From contig NZ_VUOE01000001.1 in assembly GCF_008386635.1 (NCBI RefSeq), positions 1,612,001-1,676,000 of the forward strand: a stretch of DNA of 64,000 bases. The letters are read 5' to 3'. This stretch comes from Maribacter flavus (GTDB taxonomy: Bacteria; Bacteroidota; Bacteroidia; Flavobacteriales; Flavobacteriaceae). Below are positions 16,286 to 24,834 of this stretch, one piece after another (positions within the stretch are counted from its first letter, which is position 1; every line of letters begins with the position of its first letter). The notes beneath the pieces were generated by a model. That model saw only the letters and a program-made list of their open reading frames with translations, did not search any database and was not told the DNA's origin. Both the position numbers and the translations under genes were made by a program.

Positions 16286-19200
16286 TCAAATACTGTCAAT
16301 CTCATCTTCCGTTGTTCCTCCTTCGGGGGTAAGGGGGCTTTCCGGATAATTCTTCTTTTCGATCATATAATACACCAAGGGCACTACCAGTAATGTCAAT
16401 ACGGTAGAGACAATGGTTCCCCCCATGAGGGAGATGGCCAGACCTTGGAAAATAGGGTCAAAAAGGATGACAAAGGCCCCGATTACCACGGTTCCTGCTG
16501 TCAATAGGATGGGCGTCGTACGAACGGCACCCGCTTCAATGGCCGCCTGTTTTAAGGACACTCCCTCAGCCAAACGCAGGTTGATAAAATCGATTAACAA
16601 GACCGAGTTCCGTACCATGATACCTGCCAAGGCAATCATCCCAATAAAAGAAGTCGCGGTAAAGAAGGCACCCATTAACCAATGCCCTAGGATAATCCCG
16701 ATCAAGGATAAGGGTATCGCTACCATCATGACCACGGGCGCTTTAAAGTTCTGGAACCATCCCACGATCAAAATATAGATGAGAATAATGGCCCCCATAA
16801 AGGCAATGCCCAAATCGCGAAATACTTCCAAAGTAATCTGCCACTCTCCGTCCCATTTTACGGTATAATCATCTTCATATTCGGGCTGGCCCAAGTACAT
16901 CTCGTTTATTGCGTAGCCTTGCGGTAGCCGTATTTCTTTCAACTTCTCGTCCATACCCAAAATGGCATAGGCGGGACTCTCCAATTTCCCGGCCATATCC
17001 GCCATTACATACACCACGCGTTTCTGGTTCTTTCGGTAGATACTCTTTGCGCTGGTGACGGGCTGTATATCGACCAGATCGCCAATGGGGACCATATTCC
17101 CTTGTTGGGACTTTACCTTCAACTGGGCAATGTCCGTTATGGTAGATTTCTCCTTTTCATCCAAGGCCAATACCAATCCCACCTGCTGAACGGCGTTCTC
17201 ATCATATAGATTCGCAATAGGTCTATTGCTCAATGCCATATTCATGGTATAGGCTATCTGTTGTGGGGCCACCCCATACAACATGGCTTTTTCCCGATCT
17301 ATGACAAACTGATACTCTGTTTGATCCGATTCTACCATCCAATCGATATCTACCACATCTTGAGTGTTTTTCAAGATATCCTGAACATTATCCGCAATTT
17401 GCATTTGGGTATCGTAGTCCGGACCGTATACTTCCGCCACGATGGTTGAAAGTACAGGGGGTCCTGGTGGTACCTCTACCACCTTTACATTGGCATTGTA
17501 TTTTGAGGCGATGCGTTGTATTTCAGGTCGTAGCAATTTGGCAATATCATGGCTTTGGGCACTTCGTTCGCCCTTGTCGATGAGGTTTACCTGAATGTCT
17601 GCCATATTGCTACCGCCACGAAGATCGTAGTGCCGTACCAAACCGTTGAAGGTAATGGGAGCAGAGGTACCTACATAATTTTGATAGTTTACCACTTCTG
17701 GCCTGGTGGCCAGGTATTGGGAAATTTCCTGGGCTACGACTCCGGTACGTTCCAATGTGGTACCTTCTGGCATATCGATGACAACCTGAAATTCATTCTT
17801 GTTATCAAAAGGCAACATTTTAACCGCTACCGATTTTGTAAAGAACAGCAACATGGTCCCGATAAGCAAGAAGAAGGTGAAACCAAGGAACATCCAACGT
17901 TTCCCCTTGTTCTCTATCAACGGACGCTCAAACTTGTCATAGAACTTATAGATCAACGTGTCCTCCAACGGTTTTTCCTTTTTCTCCACGGTTTCCTTTT
18001 TCTCCTTTTCCCGCAAGAAAATATATCCCAAATATGGGGTGATGGTCAAGGCCACAAAGAGCGACAAGATCATGGCAATGGATGCACCAATGGGCATTGG
18101 GGCCATATAAGGGCCCATCAATCCAGACACAAATGCCATGGGCAATACGGATGCGATTACGGTGAACGTAGCCAAAATGGTAGGGTTGCCCACTTCGTTT
18201 ATGGCATAGAGCGCGGCCTGTTTAAAAGGCAGCCGTTTCATCTTGAAGTGGCGGTGCATATTCTCCGCAATGATGATGGAGTCGTCCACCACGATACCTG
18301 TTACGAACACCAAGGCGAAAAGGGTGATTCGGTTCAAGGTATAATCCAGCATGTAATAGCTCAACAAGGTCAAGGCGAAGGTGATGGGCACCGAAAGGAA
18401 TACCACCAAGCCACCGCGCCATCCCATTGCCAACATGACCACAAAGGTCACCGCAATGATGGATCCGATGAGGTGCAACAGGAGTTCAGACACCTTATGG
18501 GAGGCCGTCTCCCCGTAGTTTCGGGTGATTTCCACATGCACATCATCGGGAATAAGTGTGGTCCTTAAATAGTCTACCTTATCCACGATCACTTCCGCAA
18601 TTTTCATGGCATCCGCTCCTTTCCTTTTGGCCACGGATAGGGTCACTGCAGGGTATTCAGATGGATATTCCGAAGCTTTTTCACTGGCCTGGCCAAATCC
18701 GAGGCTCACGTAATTTCGGGGGATTTCCGGACCATCGATAATTTCTGCCACCTGTTTGAGGTAGACCGGTCTATTTTGTTGTACCCCCACGACCAGGTTT
18801 TCGACATCGGTGGCGGATTCCAAAAACTTTCCGGCACTCACTAAAAATTCGGTATCGTTTCGGTCAAAACTCCCCGAATTCAGTTGGGCGTTGTTGCCCT
18901 TTATCATTTCGGAAACACTTAGGAAATCCAGTCCACTGGCGGCCAATTTGTCCTTGTCCAGAACCACGCGTAATTGTCGGTTTTGCCCCCCTATTTTATG
19001 GGTAACCGCCACATCGTTCACTTTTTTGATTTCCGCTTCCAGCTCCTGGGCCATTTGTCCCAGTTGGTAGCCGCTATAGTTTTCGCTCCAGAGGGTCAAT
19101 CCCAACATGGGAACATCGTCTATGGCACGGGTCTTTACCAAGGGAAAGGTCACCCCCAGTGGCATCTGATCCATGTGCTTGTTGATCTCGTTGTATAGTT

Positions 19201-19534
19201 TTACGAAAGAGCGCTCAATATCTTCGCCCACGTAGAACTGCACGATGACCATGCCCTGTTCCTTCATGGACGTGGAATACACATATTCCACCCCCTTAAT
19301 GTTACTGATGAGCTGCTCCAAGGGTTTTATGACCCTCGATTCCACTTCGGTTGGGCTTGCCCCAGGGTATCCCACAAAAATATCGGCCATGGGCACATCG
19401 ATCTGTGGTTCTTCCTCCCGTGGGATCAAAAACGAGCTATAGACCCCAATGACCATGAATACGATCATCAGGAGCACCGTTAACTTACTACCTATGAACA
19501 TTTTGGCAATCTTGCCAGCTAAACCTTCTTTCAT
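16286..19534 (-). CDS. RND efflux pump, inner-membrane permease
   Basis: 1082 aa from the ATG at 19534; an upstream TTG reading into the hairpin between genes is rejected. The architecture is AcrB-like with twelve membrane segments and two large periplasmic loops. Visible motifs are PREEEPQIDVP near the first loop, GIVVDDSIIIAEN with paired Asp in TM4 (proton relay as in HAE1 pumps, unlike the VDAAI of CusA metal pumps), and GIMVRNSVLLIDF in TM11. With the adaptor and TolC it forms a tripartite envelope-spanning pump. Substrates are not predictable. The operon order is TolC, adaptor, pump, PII-like, DUF2892. Confidence 0.93.
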   Translation of the reverse strand: MKEGLAGKIAKMFIGSKLTVLLMIVFMVIGVYSSFLIPREEEPQIDVPMADIFVGYPGASPTEVESRVIKPLEQLISNIKGVEYVYSTSMKEQGMVIVQFYVGEDIERSFVKLYNEINKHMDQMPLGVTFPLVKTRAIDDVPMLGLTLWSENYSGYQLGQMAQELEAEIKKVNDVAVTHKIGGQNRQLRVVLDKDKLAASGLDFLSVSEMIKGNNAQLNSGSFDRNDTEFLVSAGKFLESATDVENLVVGVQQNRPVYLKQVAEIIDGPEIPRNYVSLGFGQASEKASEYPSEYPAVTLSVAKRKGADAMKIAEVIVDKVDYLRTTLIPDDVHVEITRNYGETASHKVSELLLHLIGSIIAVTFVVMLAMGWRGGLVVFLSVPITFALTLLSYYMLDYTLNRITLFALVFVTGIVVDDSIIIAENMHRHFKMKRLPFKQAALYAINEVGNPTILATFTVIASVLPMAFVSGLMGPYMAPMPIGASIAMILSLFVALTITPYLGYIFLREKEKKETVEKKEKPLEDTLIYKFYDKFERPLIENKGKRWMFLGFTFFLLIGTMLLFFTKSVAVKMLPFDNKNEFQVVIDMPEGTTLERTGVVAQEISQYLATRPEVVNYQNYVGTSAPITFNGLVRHYDLRGGSNMADIQVNLIDKGERSAQSHDIAKLLRPEIQRIASKYNANVKVVEVPPGPPVLSTIVAEVYGPDYDTQMQIADNVQDILKNTQDVVDIDWMVESDQTEYQFVIDREKAMLYGVAPQQIAYTMNMALSNRPIANLYDENAVQQVGLVLALDEKEKSTITDIAQLKVKSQQGNMVPIGDLVDIQPVTSAKSIYRKNQKRVVYVMADMAGKLESPAYAILGMDEKLKEIRLPQGYAINEMYLGQPEYEDDYTVKWDGEWQITLEVFRDLGIAFMGAIILIYILIVGWFQNFKAPVVMMVAIPLSLIGIILGHWLMGAFFTATSFIGMIALAGIMVRNSVLLIDFINLRLAEGVSLKQAAIEAGAVRTTPILLTAGTVVIGAFVILFDPIFQGLAISLMGGTIVSTVLTLLVVPLVYYMIEKKNYPESPLTPEGGTTEDEIDSI

Positions 19535-19560
19535 GTGTTTTTTTATTAGTGGGGCGTTTT

Positions 19561-19624
19561 CACCTGCCAATGGGGCAGGCGGGCGGGCTTTCCGTTAATA
19601 CTCCTCCCTGCCAAGGCAGGTGCG
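19561..19624. repeat. Intercistronic hairpin between adaptor and pump genes
   Basis: Inverted arms CACCTGCC (19561-19568) and GGCAGGTG (19615-19622), with further pairing inside (CTGCCAAGGCAG, and GCC...GGC around 19566). Such structures between operon genes can stabilise mRNA or cause partial termination; which applies here is unknown. Confidence 0.6.
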
Positions 19625-19657
19625 GGGTAACCACTGCAATCCCTAACGCGTTTCCTT

Positions 19658-20740
19658 TTATTGTATGGCCAATTTTGCTCCGTTGTACAGTTTTCCTTCG
19701 GAAGAAACAATATACTCCTCATCGTGCGCAAGGCCGGAGAGAACCTCTACCTTGTCACCCAAAGTCCTTCCCAATCGTAACCATCGCAACAAGGCGGTAT
19801 TACCTTCACTTACGGTATACACCCCGGTAAGACTTCCTTGCGTCACCAAGGCATCCTTAGGTATCAAAATTGCGGCGCTGTTTGTTTTTTTGGTTACAGG
19901 GAACTGTACTGTGGCATACATTCCGGATAGTATCGGGATGTCTGTTTTTTCCAAAACCACCTTCACCATATACTGTCCTCCCGTGTTTTTAGAGGAGGAA
20001 CTTACCTCGGTCACTTTACCCTTTACATTTTGCTCCAAGGACTTAATCAGGACGGTTACGTGGGTATCATTCTTTACTTCGGAAATCTCGGATTCCGGTA
20101 CCATGGCCAATACCTGATAGGTGCCCGGGGCCTCTACTTCCAATAAGGGCATCCCAGGGTTTGCCATATCCCCGGTATTGATAAATTTATTGGTCACCAC
20201 GCCGCTAAAGGGAGCGCGAATGTTGGCATAGCCCATTTGCGCATTGACCTCGTTCTTCATTTGTTTGGCCGACTCCAATCGGGCCTTGGCCATAGTATAA
20301 TGCGCCGTAACGTCATCCAGTTCCTTTTGGGAAGCACTGTTCTCCTTAAAAAGGGCGGTAAACCGGTTATAATCCTTTTCGGCATTGGTATAAGCGGCGG
20401 TTGCCTCGGCAATACCGGCATTCACTTGGGCCAACTTGGCGGATACATCCGCATTGTTCACGCTCAACAAGAGCTGCCCGTTGGTCACTTTTTCACCAAC
20501 CTGTACGTATATTTTATCCACATACCCCATCATACGCGTACTGATGTTCGCACTTCTGGCCGCTTCCACCTTGCCGCTTACGGTAAGGAACGGGTCATTG
20601 CTGTTTTGTGTAACGGTACTTGTGGTAACCGAAATGGCAGCACCTTTGGTTGCCACAGCTGTTTTTTGGTCGTTTCCACAACTGGCAAATATGGTGAGTG
20701 CCGCCAAAGCCATTACTGATATATAAAGATTATTTTTCAT
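19658..20740 (-). CDS. RND efflux periplasmic adaptor (membrane fusion protein)
   Basis: 360 aa lipoprotein with lipobox IFASC. It shows the usual adaptor plan: first barrel/lipoyl half (GKVEAARSANISTRMMGYV), a helical hairpin from about 100 to 165 (coiled coil, rich in Ala/Lys/Glu), lipoyl second half (ANIRAPFSGVVTNKF), then beta-barrel and membrane-proximal domains. It links the pump to TolC across the periplasm. It starts 43 bases after the TolC stop. Confidence 0.93.
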   Translation of the reverse strand: MKNNLYISVMALAALTIFASCGNDQKTAVATKGAAISVTTSTVTQNSNDPFLTVSGKVEAARSANISTRMMGYVDKIYVQVGEKVTNGQLLLSVNNADVSAKLAQVNAGIAEATAAYTNAEKDYNRFTALFKENSASQKELDDVTAHYTMAKARLESAKQMKNEVNAQMGYANIRAPFSGVVTNKFINTGDMANPGMPLLEVEAPGTYQVLAMVPESEISEVKNDTHVTVLIKSLEQNVKGKVTEVSSSSKNTGGQYMVKVVLEKTDIPILSGMYATVQFPVTKKTNSAAILIPKDALVTQGSLTGVYTVSEGNTALLRWLRLGRTLGDKVEVLSGLAHDEEYIVSSEGKLYNGAKLAIQ

Positions 20741-20783
20741 GTTTCTTATTGTATTTGGTCTTACGTTGAACCTGTATTAATTA

Positions 20784-22085
20784 TTAAATTTTTGTCAAGA
20801 ACTGCACGTACGCCAAGGCATAGTTGTGTTCAAAAATGGTCATATAGTACTCCAGTGTTTTTTGGGAATATTGGGTTTCGGCCATTAACAGGTCGGTCGT
20901 TTTTTCCAGGCCCTGCTCAAATCGGTTCGTACGGATCCGCAGGGATTCTTCGGACTGTTCCAAGGCCATTTTCGTAAGCCTTAGCTTATTCTGGGCGTTC
21001 TCCAAGTTTCGTTTTGCCCTGTTCAGTTCCAAAGCACTTTCAGATTTGTATTGCTCCAATTGCAGTTTGGCCTTGTTGTATTCGGCCTTGCTTTTTTGTG
21101 ATTTCCCAAAACGTTTGCTTCCCTCAAAAAGGTTCCATTTAAGTTCTGCCCCAAACAAATATCCATCGGCATCGCCCTGAAAGACTTCATCGTCATGCAT
21201 TTCGTAGGTACCAAAGGCATTCAACCTGGGGAGAAAGGACATTTGATCGGCCTTGTGCATTTGTTTATAGGCCTCGGTAGCGGAATCTAGGGCCAAAATA
21301 TCCTTTCGGTTTTCAGAAAGCGATACTGCATCGATGTCCGAATAAGAAACGGAGAGGGAGTCCGTCGGTTTCAGAACCGAAGTTCCGCCCTCGTTCATGA
21401 GAACCGACAAATAGTTGCTGGCATTCAGGATATTGCTCTGGGCATAGTGCAGTTGGTTGTCAATTTCCGTGACCCGTACTTGTACGGCCAATACGTCCGA
21501 CTTTTGCAAATATCCCTGGGCAAAGCTGTTTTCCGCAATGCGCTGGTTTTCCAAAGCCGTTTCCTTCGCTTTTTCCAACACTTCTACCGTTTTATAGGCA
21601 AGCTGTAATTGCATATAGGCTTTTTCAACTTCAAGGGCCATGTAATCGCCGGTGCGTTCCGATTGTAATTCGGTTGCCGTCCACTTCGCCTTGGCAGCCT
21701 TTCGTTGAAACATACCGTCCAAGTTGATCAAGGGCTGTTGTACTTCTACCCTGGTGGCATAGTCCTCTATTTGCCTGGGGTCGTTCAATAAGGTTGGGTC
21801 GAAGTCCGCCGCCGTAAGGATCTGCTGGTTCAATTTGGAACCAAAGGCCATCAGGGGATTTGTAGTGGCGATTCCCGTATGGGAAACGCTTATGTTGGGC
21901 AATAAAACGGCATTCGTCTGCAGGTAATCCCCTTTGGCGGCAAGGGCATCTTGCGCCGCAATTTTAAGGGTATTATTGCCCTCCCTCACTTTTGTCAAAA
22001 CTTCTTCCTTCGTAATGGGCATGGTATTTTGACCTATCCCAAAATAGCAGGAGAAAAGAATAATATATCCTAGTAGGTATTTCAT
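20784..22085 (-). CDS. TolC-family outer-membrane efflux protein
   Basis: 433 aa with a signal peptide (about 1-18, cleavage near FGIGQ). Two tandem long-helix repeats typical of TolC are present (about 25-220 and 235-433), with NTLKIAAQDALAAKGDYLQT in the first and LELNRAKRNLENAQNKLRLT in the second. It forms the outer-membrane exit duct of the tripartite pump. It is first in the operon; promoter and operator candidates lie directly upstream. Confidence 0.92.
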   Translation of the reverse strand: MKYLLGYIILFSCYFGIGQNTMPITKEEVLTKVREGNNTLKIAAQDALAAKGDYLQTNAVLLPNISVSHTGIATTNPLMAFGSKLNQQILTAADFDPTLLNDPRQIEDYATRVEVQQPLINLDGMFQRKAAKAKWTATELQSERTGDYMALEVEKAYMQLQLAYKTVEVLEKAKETALENQRIAENSFAQGYLQKSDVLAVQVRVTEIDNQLHYAQSNILNASNYLSVLMNEGGTSVLKPTDSLSVSYSDIDAVSLSENRKDILALDSATEAYKQMHKADQMSFLPRLNAFGTYEMHDDEVFQGDADGYLFGAELKWNLFEGSKRFGKSQKSKAEYNKAKLQLEQYKSESALELNRAKRNLENAQNKLRLTKMALEQSEESLRIRTNRFEQGLEKTTDLLMAETQYSQKTLEYYMTIFEHNYALAYVQFLTKI

Positions 22086-22104
22086 TGTTGTAATATATTT
22101 TGGA

Positions 22105-22148
22105 CAAAATTAGATTGGGGAAATAAGCTGTGCAGTAACATTTGTTAC
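22105..22148 (-). promoter_or_regulatory. Efflux operon promoter with overlapping palindromic operator candidate
   Basis: On the minus strand TAATTTTG (22105-22112) is a perfect -7 box, 19 bases before the TolC ATG. Upstream, at the place expected for the -33 element, lies an inverted repeat GTAACA-TT-TGTTAC (22135-22148), so a bound repressor or activator would meet polymerase there. No regulator gene is adjacent. Confidence 0.55.
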
Positions 22149-22274
22149 CGAACCCCTATGGCAGGAAAATGGATGTTGATTGTTCGTTTTATAAATGGGA
22201 CATTTCTTTGGTAATCAAGAATTAGTATGATTTCATATATTTACTAGGCACCAACGTCATATGGAATTTCAAAT

Positions 22275-23198
22275 ATGAAAATCACTACCCTTATAATCAC
22301 CATGATGCTGCTGGTATACGTACATCAGGAACCAAAAGCCTATACGCAGAAGCTGCCTGGAAGCGATTTGGAAATTGAAATGGTTGCGATTCCCTCCGGT
22401 TCGTTCCAAATGGGTAGTACCGATCCGGAAGACAAAAATGCGTATCCACAAAGGAGGATTTCTGTAGATGGTTTTTGGATGTCCTCCAAGGAGGTTACCT
22501 GGGAGCTTTACCGCGAGTTCTTAAAACGGGAATTGGATGGCGCTGCCATGAAGAACGAAACTATTGAAATCGATGCCGTTACCGGAGCAACCATCCCCTA
22601 TGTGGATATGGGGTTGGGCATGGGTTCCGAAGGTTCCTTGCCAGTGGCAAATGTAACCGTGCTAGGCGCATCACAGTTCTGTAAATGGCTTACCGCTTTG
22701 ACCGGGGTATATTACCGATTGCCTACAGAGGCCGAATGGGAATATGCTGCAAGGGCCGGAAGTGCTGGACCCTATTTTTTTGAGGATGACGGAAATCTAG
22801 AGGAGTACGCATGGTTCGATGAAAATAGTGGAGAGAGCTATCACGAAGTAGGACAAAAGAAACCCAACCCATGGGGCCTCTATGACATGTATGGCAATGT
22901 GGCCGAGTGGACCTTGGACCAATATGTTGAGGATGCCTATACGAAGGACCAGGTATTTCATCCTATTACAAAACCGTATCCTACTGTGGTTCGAGGAGGG
23001 TCATTTAAGGATACGGCCGAAGAAGTAGGTTCAACGGTCCGTATGGGGTCTGATTTGGTATGGAAGGTACGCGACCCCCAGTTTCCCCAAAGCAAATGGT
23101 GGAATACGGATGCCGCCTTTGTCGGGTTTAGAATTGTCCGACCCATGCGTACTCCTGAAATAAAGGAAGACAACACTTTTTGGATAACAATAGATTAA
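22275..23198 (+). CDS. SUMF1/formylglycine-generating-enzyme-fold secreted protein, cysteine-less
   Basis: 307 aa with a signal peptide (about 1-24). The SUMF1 fold is clear: MVAIPSGSFQMGS, VDGFWMSSKEVTWELYREF, YYRLPTEAEWEYAARAG, NPWGLYDMYGNVAEWTLD, VVRGGSFKD and a final AFVGFRIVRP. True formylglycine-generating enzymes have a Cys pair (copper ligands) after the GGSF motif. Here that region (about 240-290) has no Cys at all, so sulfatase activation is unlikely. It is separated from the next gene by 20 bases and is probably a structural or ligand-binding partner in that operon, as in GldJ/GldK-like relatives. Confidence 0.85.
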   Translation: MKITTLIITMMLLVYVHQEPKAYTQKLPGSDLEIEMVAIPSGSFQMGSTDPEDKNAYPQRRISVDGFWMSSKEVTWELYREFLKRELDGAAMKNETIEIDAVTGATIPYVDMGLGMGSEGSLPVANVTVLGASQFCKWLTALTGVYYRLPTEAEWEYAARAGSAGPYFFEDDGNLEEYAWFDENSGESYHEVGQKKPNPWGLYDMYGNVAEWTLDQYVEDAYTKDQVFHPITKPYPTVVRGGSFKDTAEEVGSTVRMGSDLVWKVRDPQFPQSKWWNTDAAFVGFRIVRPMRTPEIKEDNTFWITID

Positions 23199-23218
23199 CA
23201 ACACATAAAATTAAACTG

Positions 23219-24532
23219 ATGAAAAATACACGAAGGGATTTTGTAAAGAAGGGCACCATGGCCTCGGCCGGATTGGTATTGACACCTTCACTGGAAGCAC
23301 GAGGAATGTTCAACATCTTTAACGAAAAGAAACTAAAAGTAGCCTTGGTAGGTTGTGGCGGTAGGGGTTCCGGTGCCGCAAACCAGGCCCTACAGGCCGA
23401 TGAAAACATCGAGTTGGTGGCCATGGCCGATGCTTTTGAGGACAGGTTGACCGAAAGTTACAACAACCTGTATGAGAAGTATAAGGATACTGGAAAGTTC
23501 AGTGTAAAGGAAAAAAATAAATTTGTAGGATTTGATAGCTATAAAAAGGCCATTGATCTTGTTGATGTCGTCATTTTGGCAACACCGCCGGGATTTAGGC
23601 CCGCCCACTTCGCCTATGCCGTAGAAAATGGAAAGCATGTATTTATGGAAAAACCGGTGGCCACTGATGTTCCGGGCATTCAAAAGGTACTAAAGTATGC
23701 CCGGGAAGCAAAGGACAAAAACCTAAAAGTGGTTGTAGGGCTGCAGCGCAGGTATCAGGAAAACTATTTGGCCGCGTTGGAGGAAATCAAAAAAGGTGCC
23801 GTTGGTAAGTTGGTGGGGGGACAAGTGTATTGGAACAGTGCCGGGGTATGGGTACGGCCAAGAAAACCGGAATATACGGAGCTGGAATATCAAATGAGGA
23901 ACTGGTACTATTTTAATTGGCTCTGTGGGGACCATATTTTGGAGCAGCACATTCACAATATCGATGTGGCCAACTGGTTTTTGGATGAATTTCCCGTTTC
24001 AGCGCAGGGTATGGGAGGAAGACAGGTACGCACTGGCAAGGACCATGGGGAAATCTTTGACCATCACTTCGTAGAGTTTACCTATCCCAGTGGTGCCGTT
24101 ATTTCCAGTCAGTGCAGGCATCAGCCAGGTACGTACAATAGGGTAGCGGAACAATTTCAGGGAACCAAAGGATTTGTTAGTACCAATGATGCCGCTGCGG
24201 CCTTCTTATATGATCTGAAAGGGAACGAAATAGGGAAGTTTGAAAATTCATCCGGGCATAACCCGTACCAGGAAGAGCACAACCGCTTGTTAAAGGCGAT
24301 TCGCGAAAATACAGAACTTAATAATGCGGAATACGGTGCCAAAAGTACCTTAACGGCCATTATGGGCCGTATGGCCACCTACAGCGGGGAGGTTATCAAG
24401 TGGGAGGATGCCATGCAATCCACGCTCCAACTTGTGCCGGATGATATGACCTGGGATACCCCACCGCCGGTACTACCAAAAGCGGATGGATTCTACGAAA
24501 TCCCGACACCGGGCAAGACGAAGGTTTTGTAA
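23219..24532 (+). CDS. Gfo/Idh/MocA family oxidoreductase, Tat-exported
   Basis: 437 aa from the ATG at 23219, which places a Tat-like signal at the N-terminus (NTRRDFVKKG); a start 13 codons earlier would lie inside the preceding gene. A Rossmann fold with GCGGRGSG (dinucleotide loop) and EKPVATD, the lysine-containing family motif, is followed by the alpha/beta substrate domain with DHILEQHIHNIDVANW (His likely catalytic). Tat export with bound NAD(P) is known for glucose-fructose oxidoreductase and seen in many Bacteroidetes homologues. The substrate is probably a sugar or polyol and is otherwise unknown. Confidence 0.9.
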   Translation: MKNTRRDFVKKGTMASAGLVLTPSLEARGMFNIFNEKKLKVALVGCGGRGSGAANQALQADENIELVAMADAFEDRLTESYNNLYEKYKDTGKFSVKEKNKFVGFDSYKKAIDLVDVVILATPPGFRPAHFAYAVENGKHVFMEKPVATDVPGIQKVLKYAREAKDKNLKVVVGLQRRYQENYLAALEEIKKGAVGKLVGGQVYWNSAGVWVRPRKPEYTELEYQMRNWYYFNWLCGDHILEQHIHNIDVANWFLDEFPVSAQGMGGRQVRTGKDHGEIFDHHFVEFTYPSGAVISSQCRHQPGTYNRVAEQFQGTKGFVSTNDAAAAFLYDLKGNEIGKFENSSGHNPYQEEHNRLLKAIRENTELNNAEYGAKSTLTAIMGRMATYSGEVIKWEDAMQSTLQLVPDDMTWDTPPPVLPKADGFYEIPTPGKTKVL

Positions 24533-24555
24533 TCATTTAAAAAGCTTTTTGCAAT

Positions 24556-24686
24556 GAGGCTGTCCAAAAAGTCACAATTCCATTAATATGTCACATCGAG
24601 CGCAGTCGAGATGCGTTAAAAACCAGAAAGTTATAATTCTCGACTCCGCTCGAATTGACAGTAGAAATGACTTTTTAGTCAGCCTC
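24556..24686. repeat. MITE-like palindromic element containing REP cores
   Basis: The ends are imperfect inverted repeats: GAGGCTGTCCAAAAAGTCA at 24556-24574 and TGACTTTTTAGTCAGCCTC at 24668-24686 (16 of 19 pair). Inside lie inverted REP cores, CACATCGAGCGCAGTCGAG and CTCGACTCCGCTCGAATTGA. The whole could fold into one long hairpin and is followed by TTTT, so it may also terminate the upstream operon. The rest of the 24533-24834 gap shows nothing else clear. Confidence 0.7.
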
Positions 24687-24834
24687 TTTTCTTTATATAT
24701 AAATCGATAAAAACCGCAATGATATATTGCCAATTTGGAAAAAGTCGGAAGAACAAGGGCAAACCAAGCGTTTCGGTTTTAATACTTCCAGAGGAATGCT
24801 TAAATTCCTGACTCAAATCAAACTAATTCAAAAA

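Noticed and set aside
17549-18568. Long open frame antisense to the RND pump gene
   Set aside because: It is fully inside a well-supported gene on the other strand and its His/Gly/Gln-rich product is typical of antisense reading.
22275-23198. Role as activating enzyme for the sulfatase at 13.5 kb
   Set aside because: The cysteines needed for formylglycine formation are missing.
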